A DNA stretch of 64,000 nucleotides from the NCBI RefSeq assembly GCF_904063065.1, contig NZ_CAJFCL010000011.1:62001-126000 (forward strand), in the 5' to 3' direction. Below the pieces are notes generated by a model. The model had not been told where the DNA came from. It was given only the letters and a program-made list of their open reading frames with translations, and made no database searches. The translations under genes were made by a program, and so were the position numbers. This document shows, one piece after another, positions 25,734-33,922 of this stretch; within the stretch, counting starts at the first letter, position 1, and each line of letters begins with the position of its first letter. The DNA comes from Pseudomonas paraversuta. Lineage in GTDB: Bacteria > Pseudomonadota > Gammaproteobacteria > Pseudomonadales > Pseudomonadaceae.

Positions 25734-26194
25734 TCTTTGGAGGGCTCACGGGCGAGTCGGTCGATTTCTTCGCGGAACTCGTTGAGGTCCTGGAAGCGTC
25801 GATAGACAGAGGCAAAACGGATATAGGCCACTTCATCGAGCTTTTGCAGCTCGCCCATGACCAACTCACCGACAACCAGCGATTTGACTTCGCGTTCACC
25901 GGTGGCGCGCAGCTTGCTCTTGATATGGGCCAGCGCGGCTTCGAGTCGCTCGACGCTGACCGGGCGCTTTTCCAGCGCCCGCTGCATGCCGGCACGCAGT
26001 TTTTCTTCGTCGAAAGGCTGACGACTGCCGTCTTGCTTGATAAGGCGCGGTAACACCAACTCGGCTGTTTCAAAGGTGGTGAAACGCTCACCACAGGCCA
26101 GGCATTCACGCCGGCGGCGCACCTGGTCGCCCTCGGCGACCAGACGCGAGTCGATGACTTTAGTGTCGTTGGCACCGCAGAAAGGACAGTGCAT
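25730..26194 (-). CDS. nrdR: transcriptional repressor NrdR
   Basis: A 154-aa zinc-ribbon/ATP-cone regulator that represses ribonucleotide reductase genes in response to dATP/ATP. The zinc ribbon is C-X2-C (CPFC at 3-6) ... CLACGERF, followed by the ATP-cone. The ATG at 26194 gives the universal MHCPFCG start; longer frames upstream are not conserved in character. First gene of the riboflavin transcript, divergent from the lipoprotein gene. Confidence 0.96.
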   Translation of the reverse strand: MHCPFCGANDTKVIDSRLVAEGDQVRRRRECLACGERFTTFETAELVLPRLIKQDGSRQPFDEEKLRAGMQRALEKRPVSVERLEAALAHIKSKLRATGEREVKSLVVGELVMGELQKLDEVAYIRFASVYRRFQDLNEFREEIDRLAREPSKE

Positions 26195-26332
26195 GGTGGC
26201 GGCAACAAAAAATGGGGAGTGCCATGGTAGCGCATCCCACTGGCAAGACAAGCCATAGCCTTTACGGTATACAGTCCGCCTACTATGTTTCACCCATCTG
26301 ATACATCGACAGACCTGCCGCTGGAGCCTTCC

Positions 26333-26782
26333 ATGTCGCTACGAACGCTTTTTTTGTTGTGCCTCGCCGGTTTCCTGGGCGCCTGTAGCAGCGAACCGCC
26401 AAAACCGGTGCAGACTCAGGTGCTGGCACAGCCAAAAACTGATGCTCCAAAAGACCTCGGACCACTGCCGGCCTATCAGCGTGAACTCAGCGGCGTGTTG
26501 ACCGGCGTACCCGCAGGGGCCGAGGTTGAACTGGCGATGCTGATCATTGACGAACGTGGACGCCCCCAAGGCCTGATGGCCAGCAGCAAGATCATCGGCA
26601 ATAGCCAGCCGCTGCCGTTCAAGCTGCGTTTTAACCCCGAAGCCTTCCCCGCCGGAGCGCGGGTTGAACTGCGCGGACGCGCCAGCCAGTCCGGGCAATT
26701 GATCCTGCATCTACCTTCAAAAATCATCAGCCAGCCTGCGACCCAGGCCATGGGTACCCTGGCCTTTGTCCAGGCACCATGA
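26333..26782 (+). CDS. YbaY-family lipoprotein
   Basis: A 149-aa predicted lipoprotein. The signal sequence MSLRTLFLLCLAGFLGAC ends in a lipobox LGAC, with Cys18 as the lipid anchor. The mature part has a Pro-rich linker and a beta-sandwich YbaY domain (ELSGVLTGVPAGAEVELAMLI onward). The start at 26333 is chosen for the signal peptide and a GGAG 7 bases upstream. The following methyltransferase overlaps its stop (ATGA). The function of the family is not known. Confidence 0.8.
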   Translation: MSLRTLFLLCLAGFLGACSSEPPKPVQTQVLAQPKTDAPKDLGPLPAYQRELSGVLTGVPAGAEVELAMLIIDERGRPQGLMASSKIIGNSQPLPFKLRFNPEAFPAGARVELRGRASQSGQLILHLPSKIISQPATQAMGTLAFVQAP

Positions 26783-27468
26783 ATACACCGCTGCATCTGC
26801 AACAGTCATTGAGCGAGTTGGTGGGCGATGCCCGGCTGATCATTACGGATTTGCCGGACACGACACTCAAGTTATGGCTGCTTGACCCGCAACGGATGGA
26901 TCGTTGCTTCACGGCCGACGAGACCCGGCGCATCCTTTACGAGCCACCGTACTGGGCGTTTTGCTGGGCCAGCGGTCTGGCTCTGGCACGTTATCTGGCC
27001 GAGCAGCCGCACTGGGTGCAAGGCAAGCGCGTGCTGGATTTTGGCGCAGGTTCCGGAGTGGCAGCAATTGCAGCGGCCAGGGCCGGGGCGCTCGAGGTGC
27101 TGGCTTGCGATCTTGACCCGCTGGCGCTGGCTGCCTGCAGGGCGAATGCCGAGCTCAATGATGTGCAGCTCCATTATTCCAGCGACTTTTTCGCCGAAGC
27201 CGACCGCTTCGACCTGATCCTGGTGGCGGACGTGCTTTACGACCGCGAAAACCTGCCACTGCTGGATCAGTTTTTAACCCGTGGCCAACAGGTTCTGGTC
27301 GCCGATTCCCGGGTGCGCGACTTCAAGCATCCGCTGTACCGCCAGCTGGACAGCCTCAAGGCATTGACCTTGCCCGATCTGGCCGAGCCCCATGAATTTC
27401 GTAACGTGAGCCTGTATCACGCGCAACGCGAGCCTATGGCTTTCGGCCTGCCCGTACAGCCTTTATAG
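26779..27468 (+). CDS. class I SAM-dependent methyltransferase (ETFB/nicotinamide N-methylase-like)
   Basis: A 229-aa cytosolic methyltransferase. The SAM-binding glycine motif VLDFGAGSGVAAIAAA is at about residues 89-104, CDLDPLALAACRAN is the ribose-contacting motif, and LILVADVLYDRENLP is motif post-II, whose D-VLYD is typical of the METTL20 (ETF-beta lysine methyltransferase) and related protein-lysine methylases. The substrate is therefore perhaps a protein lysine, but that is inference. Its start overlaps the lipoprotein stop. Confidence 0.82.
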   Translation: MNTPLHLQQSLSELVGDARLIITDLPDTTLKLWLLDPQRMDRCFTADETRRILYEPPYWAFCWASGLALARYLAEQPHWVQGKRVLDFGAGSGVAAIAAARAGALEVLACDLDPLALAACRANAELNDVQLHYSSDFFAEADRFDLILVADVLYDRENLPLLDQFLTRGQQVLVADSRVRDFKHPLYRQLDSLKALTLPDLAEPHEFRNVSLYHAQREPMAFGLPVQPL

Positions 27469-27499
27469 TTGCCCTCATTTACCTGTTTCGAGACACCTA

Positions 27500-28378
27500 A
27501 TGAATCAGCCTACGCCTTCTTCCCATAGCTTCGACGTAACCTCCGCGGACTTCGACAGACTGGTTGTCCAGGCCTCTTTTGAGCAGCCCGTTCTGGTGGA
27601 TTTCTGGGCCGACTGGTGTGCACCGTGCAAGGTGATGCTGCCGATTCTGGAACAGATCGCGGTGGACTATCAGGGCGAGTTGTTACTGGCCAAGGTCAAT
27701 TGCGAAGTCGAGCAGGACATCGTGGGCCGTATCGGCATTCAAACCCTGCCCACAGTAGTGCTGTTTAAAGACGGCAAAGTGGTGGATGGCTTCCAGGAAG
27801 CGCAACCCGAATCGGCGATCCGCGCGATGCTCGCGCCCCATGTCGTGATGCCCGAGCCAGAGGCCGAAGACCCGATGCTGCAAGCCCGGGCACTGTTTTC
27901 CGAAAGCCGCTTTGCTGACGCCGAAGCCCTGCTGAAAAACATCCTCACCGATGACAACAGCAACGCCGGCGCACTGATTCTGTATGCCCGCTGCCTCGCC
28001 GAACGCGGTGAACTCACCGAAGCACAAGCCGTGCTGGACGCGGTTAAAAGTGACGAGCACAAAGCCGAACTGGCCGGGGCCAAGGCGCAACTGACGTTCC
28101 TGGGTCAGGCCGCGGATTTGCCGGATGTGGCGGATTTGAAAACCCGCGTTGCACAAAACCCGCAGGACGACGAAGCCGCTTACCAACTGGCGATCCAGCA
28201 ATTGGCGCGCCAGCAATATGAAGGTGCTCTGGACGGGTTGCTGAAGCTGTTCACCCGCAACCGCAGCTACAACGAAGGCATCACCCACAAGACCTTGCTG
28301 CAGGTCTTCGACTTGTTGGGCAATGATCATCCGCTGGTGACCACCTACCGCCGCAAATTGTTTGCTGCGCTGTACTAG
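27500..28378 (+). CDS. cnoX: thioredoxin-TPR chaperedoxin (CnoX/YbbN-like)
   Basis: A 292-aa protein with a thioredoxin domain (residues about 10-115) and a C-terminal TPR-like helical domain (about 125-290). The redox site is WADWCAPCKVMLP, a complete C-X2-C, with the cis-Pro in TLPTVVLF. In E. coli the orthologue (SAQHC) lacks oxidoreductase activity but works as a holdase that hands clients to GroEL and DnaK; here the CAPC site suggests it can also reduce disulfides. It stands alone with a REP-like hairpin after the stop. Confidence 0.88.
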   Translation: MNQPTPSSHSFDVTSADFDRLVVQASFEQPVLVDFWADWCAPCKVMLPILEQIAVDYQGELLLAKVNCEVEQDIVGRIGIQTLPTVVLFKDGKVVDGFQEAQPESAIRAMLAPHVVMPEPEAEDPMLQARALFSESRFADAEALLKNILTDDNSNAGALILYARCLAERGELTEAQAVLDAVKSDEHKAELAGAKAQLTFLGQAADLPDVADLKTRVAQNPQDDEAAYQLAIQQLARQQYEGALDGLLKLFTRNRSYNEGITHKTLLQVFDLLGNDHPLVTTYRRKLFAALY

Positions 28379-28388
28379 GCATCGGGCT

Positions 28389-28426
28389 GCAGGCGCGAGT
28401 TTGCTCACGAGCAAACTCGCGCCTGC
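28389..28426. repeat. inverted repeat (REP-like) in a convergent spacer
   Basis: GCAGGCGCGAGTTTGCTC and GAGCAAACTCGCGCCTGC are exact complements around a two-base loop. It lies between convergent cnoX and the 113-aa gene and likely serves both 3' ends. Confidence 0.8.
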
Positions 28427-28445
28427 GGGTCTTGCGTCATCTTTG

Positions 28446-28787
28446 CTATTCGATCCAGCTGTAAATCGGTGAGTCTGTGCCGCTCACCACTTTCACCTCG
28501 GGGCAATGACGCAGGCGTACCAGCAGCCGCTTGCCCGCGCCGGTGCTGCCGGTCAGGGCTTGCAGCTGCCCGAGCAGCTCTGGCCCGCTGATCTGCCCGG
28601 CCTTGCGCAACAAGTCTTTAGTCGTTTCCCACACGGCATCGTCCTGATTCACCGGTCTGGCAGGCGGCTGGCTGACAGGCGCGTCACTGACCTGCAACTG
28701 TGCACCCAGTGCAGCCCAGTCGCCGGCATCCAGTTCCACCGTCAAATCCACCGGCCAGTCGCCGATTGTTCCGCGAATGCGCACCAT
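28446..28787 (-). CDS. conserved hypothetical protein
   Basis: A 113-aa protein I do not recognise by function. The N-terminal 35 residues look beta-rich (VRIRGTIGDWPVDLTVELD), a Pro-rich linker follows, and residues about 52-113 look helical with a final strand, compatible with a small winged-helix module. There is no signal peptide or metal motif. The ATG at 28787 is preferred over one 15 bp upstream. It is divergent from the zinc operon, with a 136-bp shared control region. Confidence 0.6.
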   Translation of the reverse strand: MVRIRGTIGDWPVDLTVELDAGDWAALGAQLQVSDAPVSQPPARPVNQDDAVWETTKDLLRKAGQISGPELLGQLQALTGSTGAGKRLLVRLRHCPEVKVVSGTDSPIYSWIE

Positions 28788-28869
28788 CGCTCTACTCCTC
28801 AAGTTTCATCAAACCATGCTCCCATGCGTATTGCGTAACGCCAAGCACACGGGCAAACTCTCGCAAATA

Positions 28870-28891
28870 TTGTTATAAGATCACATAACAA
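28870..28891. promoter_or_regulatory. Zur-like operator upstream of the zinc operon
   Basis: TTGTTATAAGATCACATAACAA has outer arms of seven exact complementary bases. The core TGTTATAAGATCACA differs from the Zur consensus TGTTATANTATAACA at two positions. It lies 33 bp before the DUF2796 gene, where it would cover the promoter. Zur control fits the predicted role of the operon. Confidence 0.6.
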
Positions 28892-28923
28892 ACTGGTCCT
28901 CACCCTTCTGCTGGAGTCACGCT

Positions 28924-29487
28924 ATGCGCCGTTTGCTTCTTGCTATACCGTTTGCCCTGTTGCCGCTGGCCATGGCCCATGCTGCAGATGATCACGACCA
29001 TGAACACGCCAGCCTGGGAGCCCACGAGCATGGCGCAGGTAGCCTCGATGTGGCTCTCGATGGCCAGACTCTGGAACTTGACCTGGATGGCCCGTCAATG
29101 AACCTGGTCGGATTTGAGCACCTTGCCACAACCGACGCTGACAAAGCCAAAGTCGCGGCAGCCCAGGCCCAGCTGGGCAATCCGCTGGTGTTGTTCAACC
29201 TGCCCAAAGCTGCAGAGTGCAGCGTTGAAGCCCAGGACCTGCAGAGCCCACTATTTGAAGCCGCCCCTGAAGAGGCTGCCGGCGTGGCAAAAGGCGAGCA
29301 CCATCACAGCGATATCGAAGCCCACTATGCCTTTACCTGCAGCAAACCCGAGGCGCTGAAGACGCTGGATTTGAGCACATTCTTCAAGACGTTCCCGGGC
29401 ACCCATAAAATCAAGGTACAACTGATTGGCGCAAGTGGTCAGCAAGGTGTAGAAGCCACACCTCAAGCCCCCACCGTCAAGTTCTGA
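28924..29487 (+). CDS. zrgA: DUF2796 (ZrgA-like) periplasmic zinc-binding protein
   Basis: A 187-aa secreted protein. The signal peptide (residues 1-20, ending AHA) is followed by a His/Asp-rich stretch DDHDHEHASLGAHEHG and a second cluster GEHHHSDIEAHY near residue 120, both suited to zinc. It has the DUF2796 layout of V. cholerae ZrgA, part of the ZrgABCDE zinc uptake system. The next genes, ABC ATPase, permease and DUF3299, complete the same kind of locus. Zinc import is therefore the likely role, from family and operator rather than direct evidence. Confidence 0.85.
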   Translation: MRRLLLAIPFALLPLAMAHAADDHDHEHASLGAHEHGAGSLDVALDGQTLELDLDGPSMNLVGFEHLATTDADKAKVAAAQAQLGNPLVLFNLPKAAECSVEAQDLQSPLFEAAPEEAAGVAKGEHHHSDIEAHYAFTCSKPEALKTLDLSTFFKTFPGTHKIKVQLIGASGQQGVEATPQAPTVKF

Positions 29488-29498
29488 CCGGATTAAAC

Positions 29499-29524
29499 CT
29501 GCAGGAACGAGCTCGCTCCTGCAG
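29499..29524. repeat. short palindrome between zrgA and the ABC ATPase
   Basis: CTGCAGGAACGAGCTCGCTCCTGCAG is a nearly perfect short palindrome, a shortened REP. It may set different mRNA levels for the binding protein and the transporter genes. Confidence 0.65.
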
Positions 29525-29570
29525 ATACCGCCCCGCTATTGGCACCCCATACAGGCGATTTCTCTTCCCC

Positions 29571-30281
29571 ATGACCCAAGCACTTATCGAACTCAATGAC
29601 CTGAGTTTCAGTTGGCCGGGGCAGCCCGTGTTGCTGGATATTCCGGCATTTCGCCTTGAGCCGGGCGAAACCCTGTTCCTCAAGGGCCCCAGCGGCAGCG
29701 GTAAAACCACGTTGCTGGGCCTGCTCGGCGGCGTGCAAAAAGCCGATAGCGGCACGATCCGCCTGCTCGGCCAAGAACTGGGCGAACTCGGCTCGGGCGC
29801 CCGCGATCGCTTTCGGGTCGATCACACCGGTTATATCTTTCAGCAATTCAATTTGCTGCCGTTTTTATCGGTACGCGAGAACGTTGAACTGCCTTGTCAC
29901 TTTTCCAGACTGCGCGCCAGCCGCGCCGTGCAACGCCACGGCAGTGTGGATAACGCCGCGCAAACCCTGCTGGCGCACCTGGGTCTCAAAGACCCGGCGT
30001 TGCTGGAGCGACGTGCAGACTCCCTGTCGATTGGCCAGCAGCAACGGGTCGCCGCTGCCCGCGCCCTGATCGGCCAGCCCGAGCTGGTAATTGCCGACGA
30101 ACCGACCTCGGCCCTCGACGCTGACGCCCGCGAAGCGTTTATCCAGTTGCTGTTTGCTGAATGCCGCGAGGCGGGCGCCAGCCTGCTGTTTGTAAGCCAC
30201 GATCAAAGTCTGGCCCCCCTCTTCGACCGAAATCTGTCGTTGTCCGAACTCAATCGTGCCGCCACGTCGGCAGAGGTCTGA
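29571..30281 (+). CDS. ABC transporter ATPase of the zinc (Zrg-like) locus
   Basis: A 236-aa ATPase of the LolD/MacB branch. Walker A GPSGSGKT is at about residues 39-46, the Q-loop YIFQQFN at about 87-93, the signature LSIGQQQR before Walker B LVIADEPTSALD, and the switch His in LLFVSHD. The permease gene starts one base after its stop, so the two form one transporter. Branch and neighbours point to a mechanotransmission-type complex rather than a classical importer; the direction of transport is not shown. Confidence 0.9.
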   Translation: MTQALIELNDLSFSWPGQPVLLDIPAFRLEPGETLFLKGPSGSGKTTLLGLLGGVQKADSGTIRLLGQELGELGSGARDRFRVDHTGYIFQQFNLLPFLSVRENVELPCHFSRLRASRAVQRHGSVDNAAQTLLAHLGLKDPALLERRADSLSIGQQQRVAAARALIGQPELVIADEPTSALDADAREAFIQLLFAECREAGASLLFVSHDQSLAPLFDRNLSLSELNRAATSAEV

Positions 30282-30282
30282 G

Positions 30283-31548
30283 ATGTATCTGTTTCGACTA
30301 GCCCTGGCCAGCCTGGCTAACCGTCGCTTCACCGCGATCCTGACCGCCTTCGCCATCGCCCTGTCGGTGTGCCTGTTGCTGGCGGTCGAGCGGGTGCGCA
30401 CCGAAGCCCGCGCCAGCTTTGCCAGCACCATCAGCGGCACTGACCTGATCGTGGGCGCCCGCTCCGGCTCGGTCAATCTGCTGCTGTACTCGGTATTTCG
30501 CATTGGCAATGCCACCAACAATATTCGCTGGGACAGCTTTGAGCACTTCGCCAACAACCCGAAAGTGAAATGGGCGATTCCCATGTCACTGGGCGACTCC
30601 CATCGCGGTTATCGGGTGATGGGCACCAGCGAGGCGTATTTCGAGCACTATCAATACGGCCGTCGGCAGAACCTGGAACTGGCTGCCGGCCGGGCGTTTG
30701 CCACCGACCCTTTTGAGGTGGTACTGGGCGCCGAAGTGGCGGATGCACTGCACTACAAACTGGGTGACAAGCTGGTGCTGGCCCACGGCGTGGCCGCGGT
30801 CAGTCTGGTCAAGCATGATGACAAACCGTTCACCGTGGTCGGAATTCTCAAACGCACCGGCACCCCGGTTGACCGTACCCTGCATATCAGCCTGGGCGGT
30901 ATGGAAGCGATACATGTCGATTGGCATAACGGTGTTCCGGCCCGTGGCGCCGGGCGGGTAAGTGCCGATCAGGCGCGCAACATGGACCTCACCCCGCAGG
31001 CCATCACCGCCTTTATGCTGGGTCTGAACAGCAAGATCTCGACCTTTGCCTTGCAGCGTGAAATCAATGATTTCCGCGGTGAACCGATGATGGCGATTTT
31101 GCCCGGGGTGGCGCTGCAGGAACTCTGGAGCCTGATGAGCACCGCTGAAAAAGCATTGTTCGTGGTGTCGCTGTTTGTGGTGCTGACCGGCTTGATCGGC
31201 ATGCTCACTGCGATTTTGACCAGCCTCAATGAACGTCGGCGCGAGATGGCCATTCTGCGTTCGGTCGGTGCCCGGCCATGGCATATCGCAACCTTGCTGG
31301 TCTTCGAAGCCCTTGCGCTGGCATTGGCCGGTGTAGTGGCCGGCGTGGGGTTGCTGTACCTGTGTATCGCCGTGGCCCAGGGTTATGTGCAATCGAACTA
31401 CGGGCTGTATTTACCGCTGGCCTGGCCAAGCGAATATGAATGGGCGCTGCTTGGCGGTATTCTTGCGGCCGCCCTGCTGATGGGCTGCGTGCCGGCATGG
31501 CGCGCCTACCGACAATCGCTGGCCGATGGTCTGTCCATTCGTTTATGA
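30283..31548 (+). CDS. ABC transporter permease (FtsX/MacB type) of the zinc locus
   Basis: A 421-aa membrane protein with one transmembrane helix near residues 16-36, a large periplasmic domain (about 40-280), and three C-terminal helices typical of FtsX-domain permeases. The cytoplasmic loop NERRREMAILRSVGARPWHI is the ATPase-coupling site. The ATG at 30283 with GAGGT upstream is preferred; the frame is open 27 bp further up, inside the ATPase gene. Partner of the gene immediately upstream. Confidence 0.9.
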   Translation: MYLFRLALASLANRRFTAILTAFAIALSVCLLLAVERVRTEARASFASTISGTDLIVGARSGSVNLLLYSVFRIGNATNNIRWDSFEHFANNPKVKWAIPMSLGDSHRGYRVMGTSEAYFEHYQYGRRQNLELAAGRAFATDPFEVVLGAEVADALHYKLGDKLVLAHGVAAVSLVKHDDKPFTVVGILKRTGTPVDRTLHISLGGMEAIHVDWHNGVPARGAGRVSADQARNMDLTPQAITAFMLGLNSKISTFALQREINDFRGEPMMAILPGVALQELWSLMSTAEKALFVVSLFVVLTGLIGMLTAILTSLNERRREMAILRSVGARPWHIATLLVFEALALALAGVVAGVGLLYLCIAVAQGYVQSNYGLYLPLAWPSEYEWALLGGILAAALLMGCVPAWRAYRQSLADGLSIRL

Positions 31549-31564
31549 AGCCGGGGTTATAACA

Positions 31565-32083
31565 ATGTCCGTGTTGCCACGCGTGCTGCTGGCACTGCTT
31601 GTGCTGATCACTACTCCTTTGTGGGCAGCAGAGCCGAAAGAGTTGACGTGGTCGGAGATGATTCCGCCCGACGCGCCGGCTGAAGTGCCGGACATGGCAC
31701 CGCTGCACGACCTGTCACAGATGGGCGACATGGAGGCCGCCCCGGCAGCCAGGCAGGACTTGCCCAATGCGCCGGTGGTGACGACGCTGGACGGTCAGTT
31801 GATTCGCTTGCCGGGCTATATCGTGCCCCTTGAAGTCAATGAAGAAGGCCGCACCACCGAGTTTTTGCTGGTGCCCTACTTCGGCGCCTGTATCCACGTG
31901 CCGCCACCGCCGTCGAACCAGATCGTGCATGTCACCAGCAAGGTCGGGGTGCAAGTCGATGAGCTGTACCAGCCGTACTGGATCGAAGGCGCGATGCAGG
32001 TCAAATCCAGTACCAGTGAACTGGCAGATGCGGGCTACCAGATGGATGCGCAAAAAATCGTTGTGTACGAACTGCCGGAGTAA
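31565..32083 (+). CDS. DUF3299 periplasmic protein of the zinc locus
   Basis: A 172-aa protein with an N-terminal signal peptide (MSVLPRVLLALLVLITTPLWA). The DUF3299 core includes LPGYIVPLEVNEEGRTTEFLLVPYFGACIHVPPPPSNQIV. This domain recurs beside DUF2796 and MacB-type transporters, as in the Zrg system. The conserved Cys and His in GACIHVPPPP may bind metal; that is inference. The start 16 bp after the permease and the shared strand place it last in the operon. Confidence 0.85.
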   Translation: MSVLPRVLLALLVLITTPLWAAEPKELTWSEMIPPDAPAEVPDMAPLHDLSQMGDMEAAPAARQDLPNAPVVTTLDGQLIRLPGYIVPLEVNEEGRTTEFLLVPYFGACIHVPPPPSNQIVHVTSKVGVQVDELYQPYWIEGAMQVKSSTSELADAGYQMDAQKIVVYELPE

Positions 32084-32154
32084 CCCCCCCCATCGCTCCT
32101 GCAGGGACGGTGAGCACGGGCCAGCTCACGAAATTTTCACAAACTCACCGTTCA

Positions 32155-32168
32155 TTGAGCTGGGTCAA
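32155..32168. promoter_or_regulatory. candidate ANR/FNR site of ompW
   Basis: TTGAG-CTGG-GTCAA matches TTGAT-N4-RTCAA at nine of ten defined positions. If it is centred at -41.5, the -10 would be TACCAT at 32191-32196, an acceptable match. The ompW start is 66 bp beyond the site. ompW genes are FNR-activated in enterobacteria. Confidence 0.5.
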
Positions 32169-32233
32169 CTGAGCGTGGCATGGCGCTCTTTACCATTGGT
32201 TATATAAATTTCAAATATCCCAATGGAGCTCCC

Positions 32234-32932
32234 ATGCACAAGTCTTTGCTCAGCGCAGCCGCGCTTGCGCTCGCCGTCGTCGCCCCGCTTGCCCACGCCC
32301 ACACTGAAGGTGACATCATTCTGCGTGCCGGTGCGATCACGGTAAACCCGAAGGCCGACAGCTCCAGCGTCAAGGTTGATCAGGGCCCGCTGGCGGGCGC
32401 GGATCTGGGTGGCAAGGCGACCATGAGCAGCGACACGCAATTGGGCCTCAACTTCGCCTACATGATCACCGACCATGTCGGTATTGAACTGCTGGCAGCC
32501 ACGCCGTTTGAGCATGACGTCAAACTTAAAGGCACCGCCTTGTCTGCGGCAAACGGCAAGCTGGGCAGCCTCAAGCACTTGCCGCCAACCCTGAGTGTTG
32601 TGTACTACCCGCTGGACTCCAAGTCGGCGTTCCAGCCTTACGTGGGTGCCGGTATCAACTACACCTGGATCTATGACGAGCACGTTGGCAGCAGCGCCAG
32701 CGCGGCAGGCTTTGACAACTTCAAGGCAAAGAACTCGTGGGGCATGGCATTCCAGGTCGGTGCTGACTACATGCTGACCGATAACATCATGATCAACGCC
32801 CAGGCACGCTATATCGATATCGATACCCGCGCCACGGTGGAAAACAACGCAGTAGCGCCTGGCACCCGCGCCAAGGTCAATGTAGACGTGGATCCGTTCG
32901 TTTACATGGTAGGTCTGGGTTACAAGTTTTAA
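32234..32932 (+). CDS. ompW: outer-membrane protein OmpW
   Basis: A 232-aa eight-stranded barrel of the OmpW family, thought to carry small hydrophobic compounds. A signal peptide (1-22, LAHAHT) is followed by GDIILRAGAITVNP, the central TLSVVYYPLDSKSAFQPYVGAGINYTWIYD, and a C-terminal strand ending YKF, the outer-membrane insertion signal. The start at 32234 is chosen for the signal peptide and a GGAG upstream. It has its own promoter region with the ANR-like site, and ends in a bidirectional terminator. Confidence 0.94.
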   Translation: MHKSLLSAAALALAVVAPLAHAHTEGDIILRAGAITVNPKADSSSVKVDQGPLAGADLGGKATMSSDTQLGLNFAYMITDHVGIELLAATPFEHDVKLKGTALSAANGKLGSLKHLPPTLSVVYYPLDSKSAFQPYVGAGINYTWIYDEHVGSSASAAGFDNFKAKNSWGMAFQVGADYMLTDNIMINAQARYIDIDTRATVENNAVAPGTRAKVNVDVDPFVYMVGLGYKF

Positions 32933-32947
32933 GCGACAAACAACATC

Positions 32948-32977
32948 AAAAAAGGCGCCCTGGAGGCGCCTTTTTTT
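32948..32977. terminator. bidirectional terminator between ompW and the epimerase gene
   Basis: AAAAAAGGCGCC-CTGGA-GGCGCCTTTTTTT gives a perfect stem with A-run and T-run on both sides, serving the convergent ompW and the minus-strand epimerase gene. Confidence 0.93.
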
Positions 32978-32992
32978 GTAGCCAGGGGCTTG

Positions 32993-33922
32993 TCAGCGTC
33001 CGAGCAAACGCGCCAGACCAACACTCATGGGTGTGGTTTCGCCAAGCTTGAAGCGTTGCAGCAAGCGGCTGTTGTCTGCCCGTGAATGGCGGATATCGCC
33101 GGAGCGGGCCGCACTGTAGCTGATGGGTGGCAGTCCACCGACCACGTCGCCCAGCGCCTCGAGCATTTGCTTGAGGGTGGTGGCTTTGTTCAGGCCGACG
33201 TTGACCGCGCCTTCTTCAACCTGCCGGGCTTCGACAGCCTGAACCAGGATGTTCACCAGGTCACCGACGTAGATGAAGTCACGGGTTTGCTCGCCATCGC
33301 CGAAAATGGTGATGGGCAGGCCCTTTACCGCGCGTTCGCTGAAGATGCTGATCACCCCGGAGTACGGCGATGACGGGTCCTGGCGCGGGCCAAAGACGTT
33401 AAACAGACGGAAAATCGCCGGTTCCAGCCCGTGTTGGCGACGGTAAAAGTCCAGATAGTATTCACTGGCCAGTTTGTCGGACGCATAAGGCGTCAGCGGC
33501 GCCTTGGGGGTGTCTTCGACAATCGACTCACCTTCACCGTTATTGCCATACACAGCAGCGCTGGAGGCAAAAACAACCCGTTTGACCCCGGATTCACGCA
33601 TGGCTTCGCACACGTTAAGGGTGCCGATGAAATTGCTTTGATGGGTACGTACCGGGTCGTCCACCGAGGCTTGCACCGAGGCAACTGCCGCCAGGTGAAC
33701 CACGGCACTGCAACCGGCCATGACCCTGGCAACCAGGGCAGCATCCGCCACGTCGCCTTCGATCAGCTCGACCTTGGGGTTGTCCATTGGCAGATTGCAG
33801 CGCTTGCCGGTGGACATGTCGTCGAGAATGCGTACGGCATGCCCCTTGGCCAACAAGGCATCAACCAGATTGGAACCGATAAATCCGGCGCCGCCGGTCA
33901 CTAAAACGGGTGAATCAGCCAT
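32993..33922 (-). CDS. NAD-dependent sugar-nucleotide epimerase/dehydratase
   Basis: A 309-aa extended short-chain dehydrogenase. The N-terminal VTGGAGFIGSNL binds NAD, LDDMSTGKRCNL follows, and the catalytic Y-X3-K is YASDK in LTPYASDKLASEYYLD. RLFNVFGPRQDPSSPYSGVI and DGEQTRDFIYV are UDP-hexose 4-epimerase-like. The substrate is not certain. It overlaps the upstream RmlD-like gene by 8 bp, so the pair probably work together on a surface sugar. The start at 33922 gives the standard Rossmann N-terminus. Confidence 0.88.
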   Translation of the reverse strand: MADSPVLVTGGAGFIGSNLVDALLAKGHAVRILDDMSTGKRCNLPMDNPKVELIEGDVADAALVARVMAGCSAVVHLAAVASVQASVDDPVRTHQSNFIGTLNVCEAMRESGVKRVVFASSAAVYGNNGEGESIVEDTPKAPLTPYASDKLASEYYLDFYRRQHGLEPAIFRLFNVFGPRQDPSSPYSGVISIFSERAVKGLPITIFGDGEQTRDFIYVGDLVNILVQAVEARQVEEGAVNVGLNKATTLKQMLEALGDVVGGLPPISYSAARSGDIRHSRADNSRLLQRFKLGETTPMSVGLARLLGR

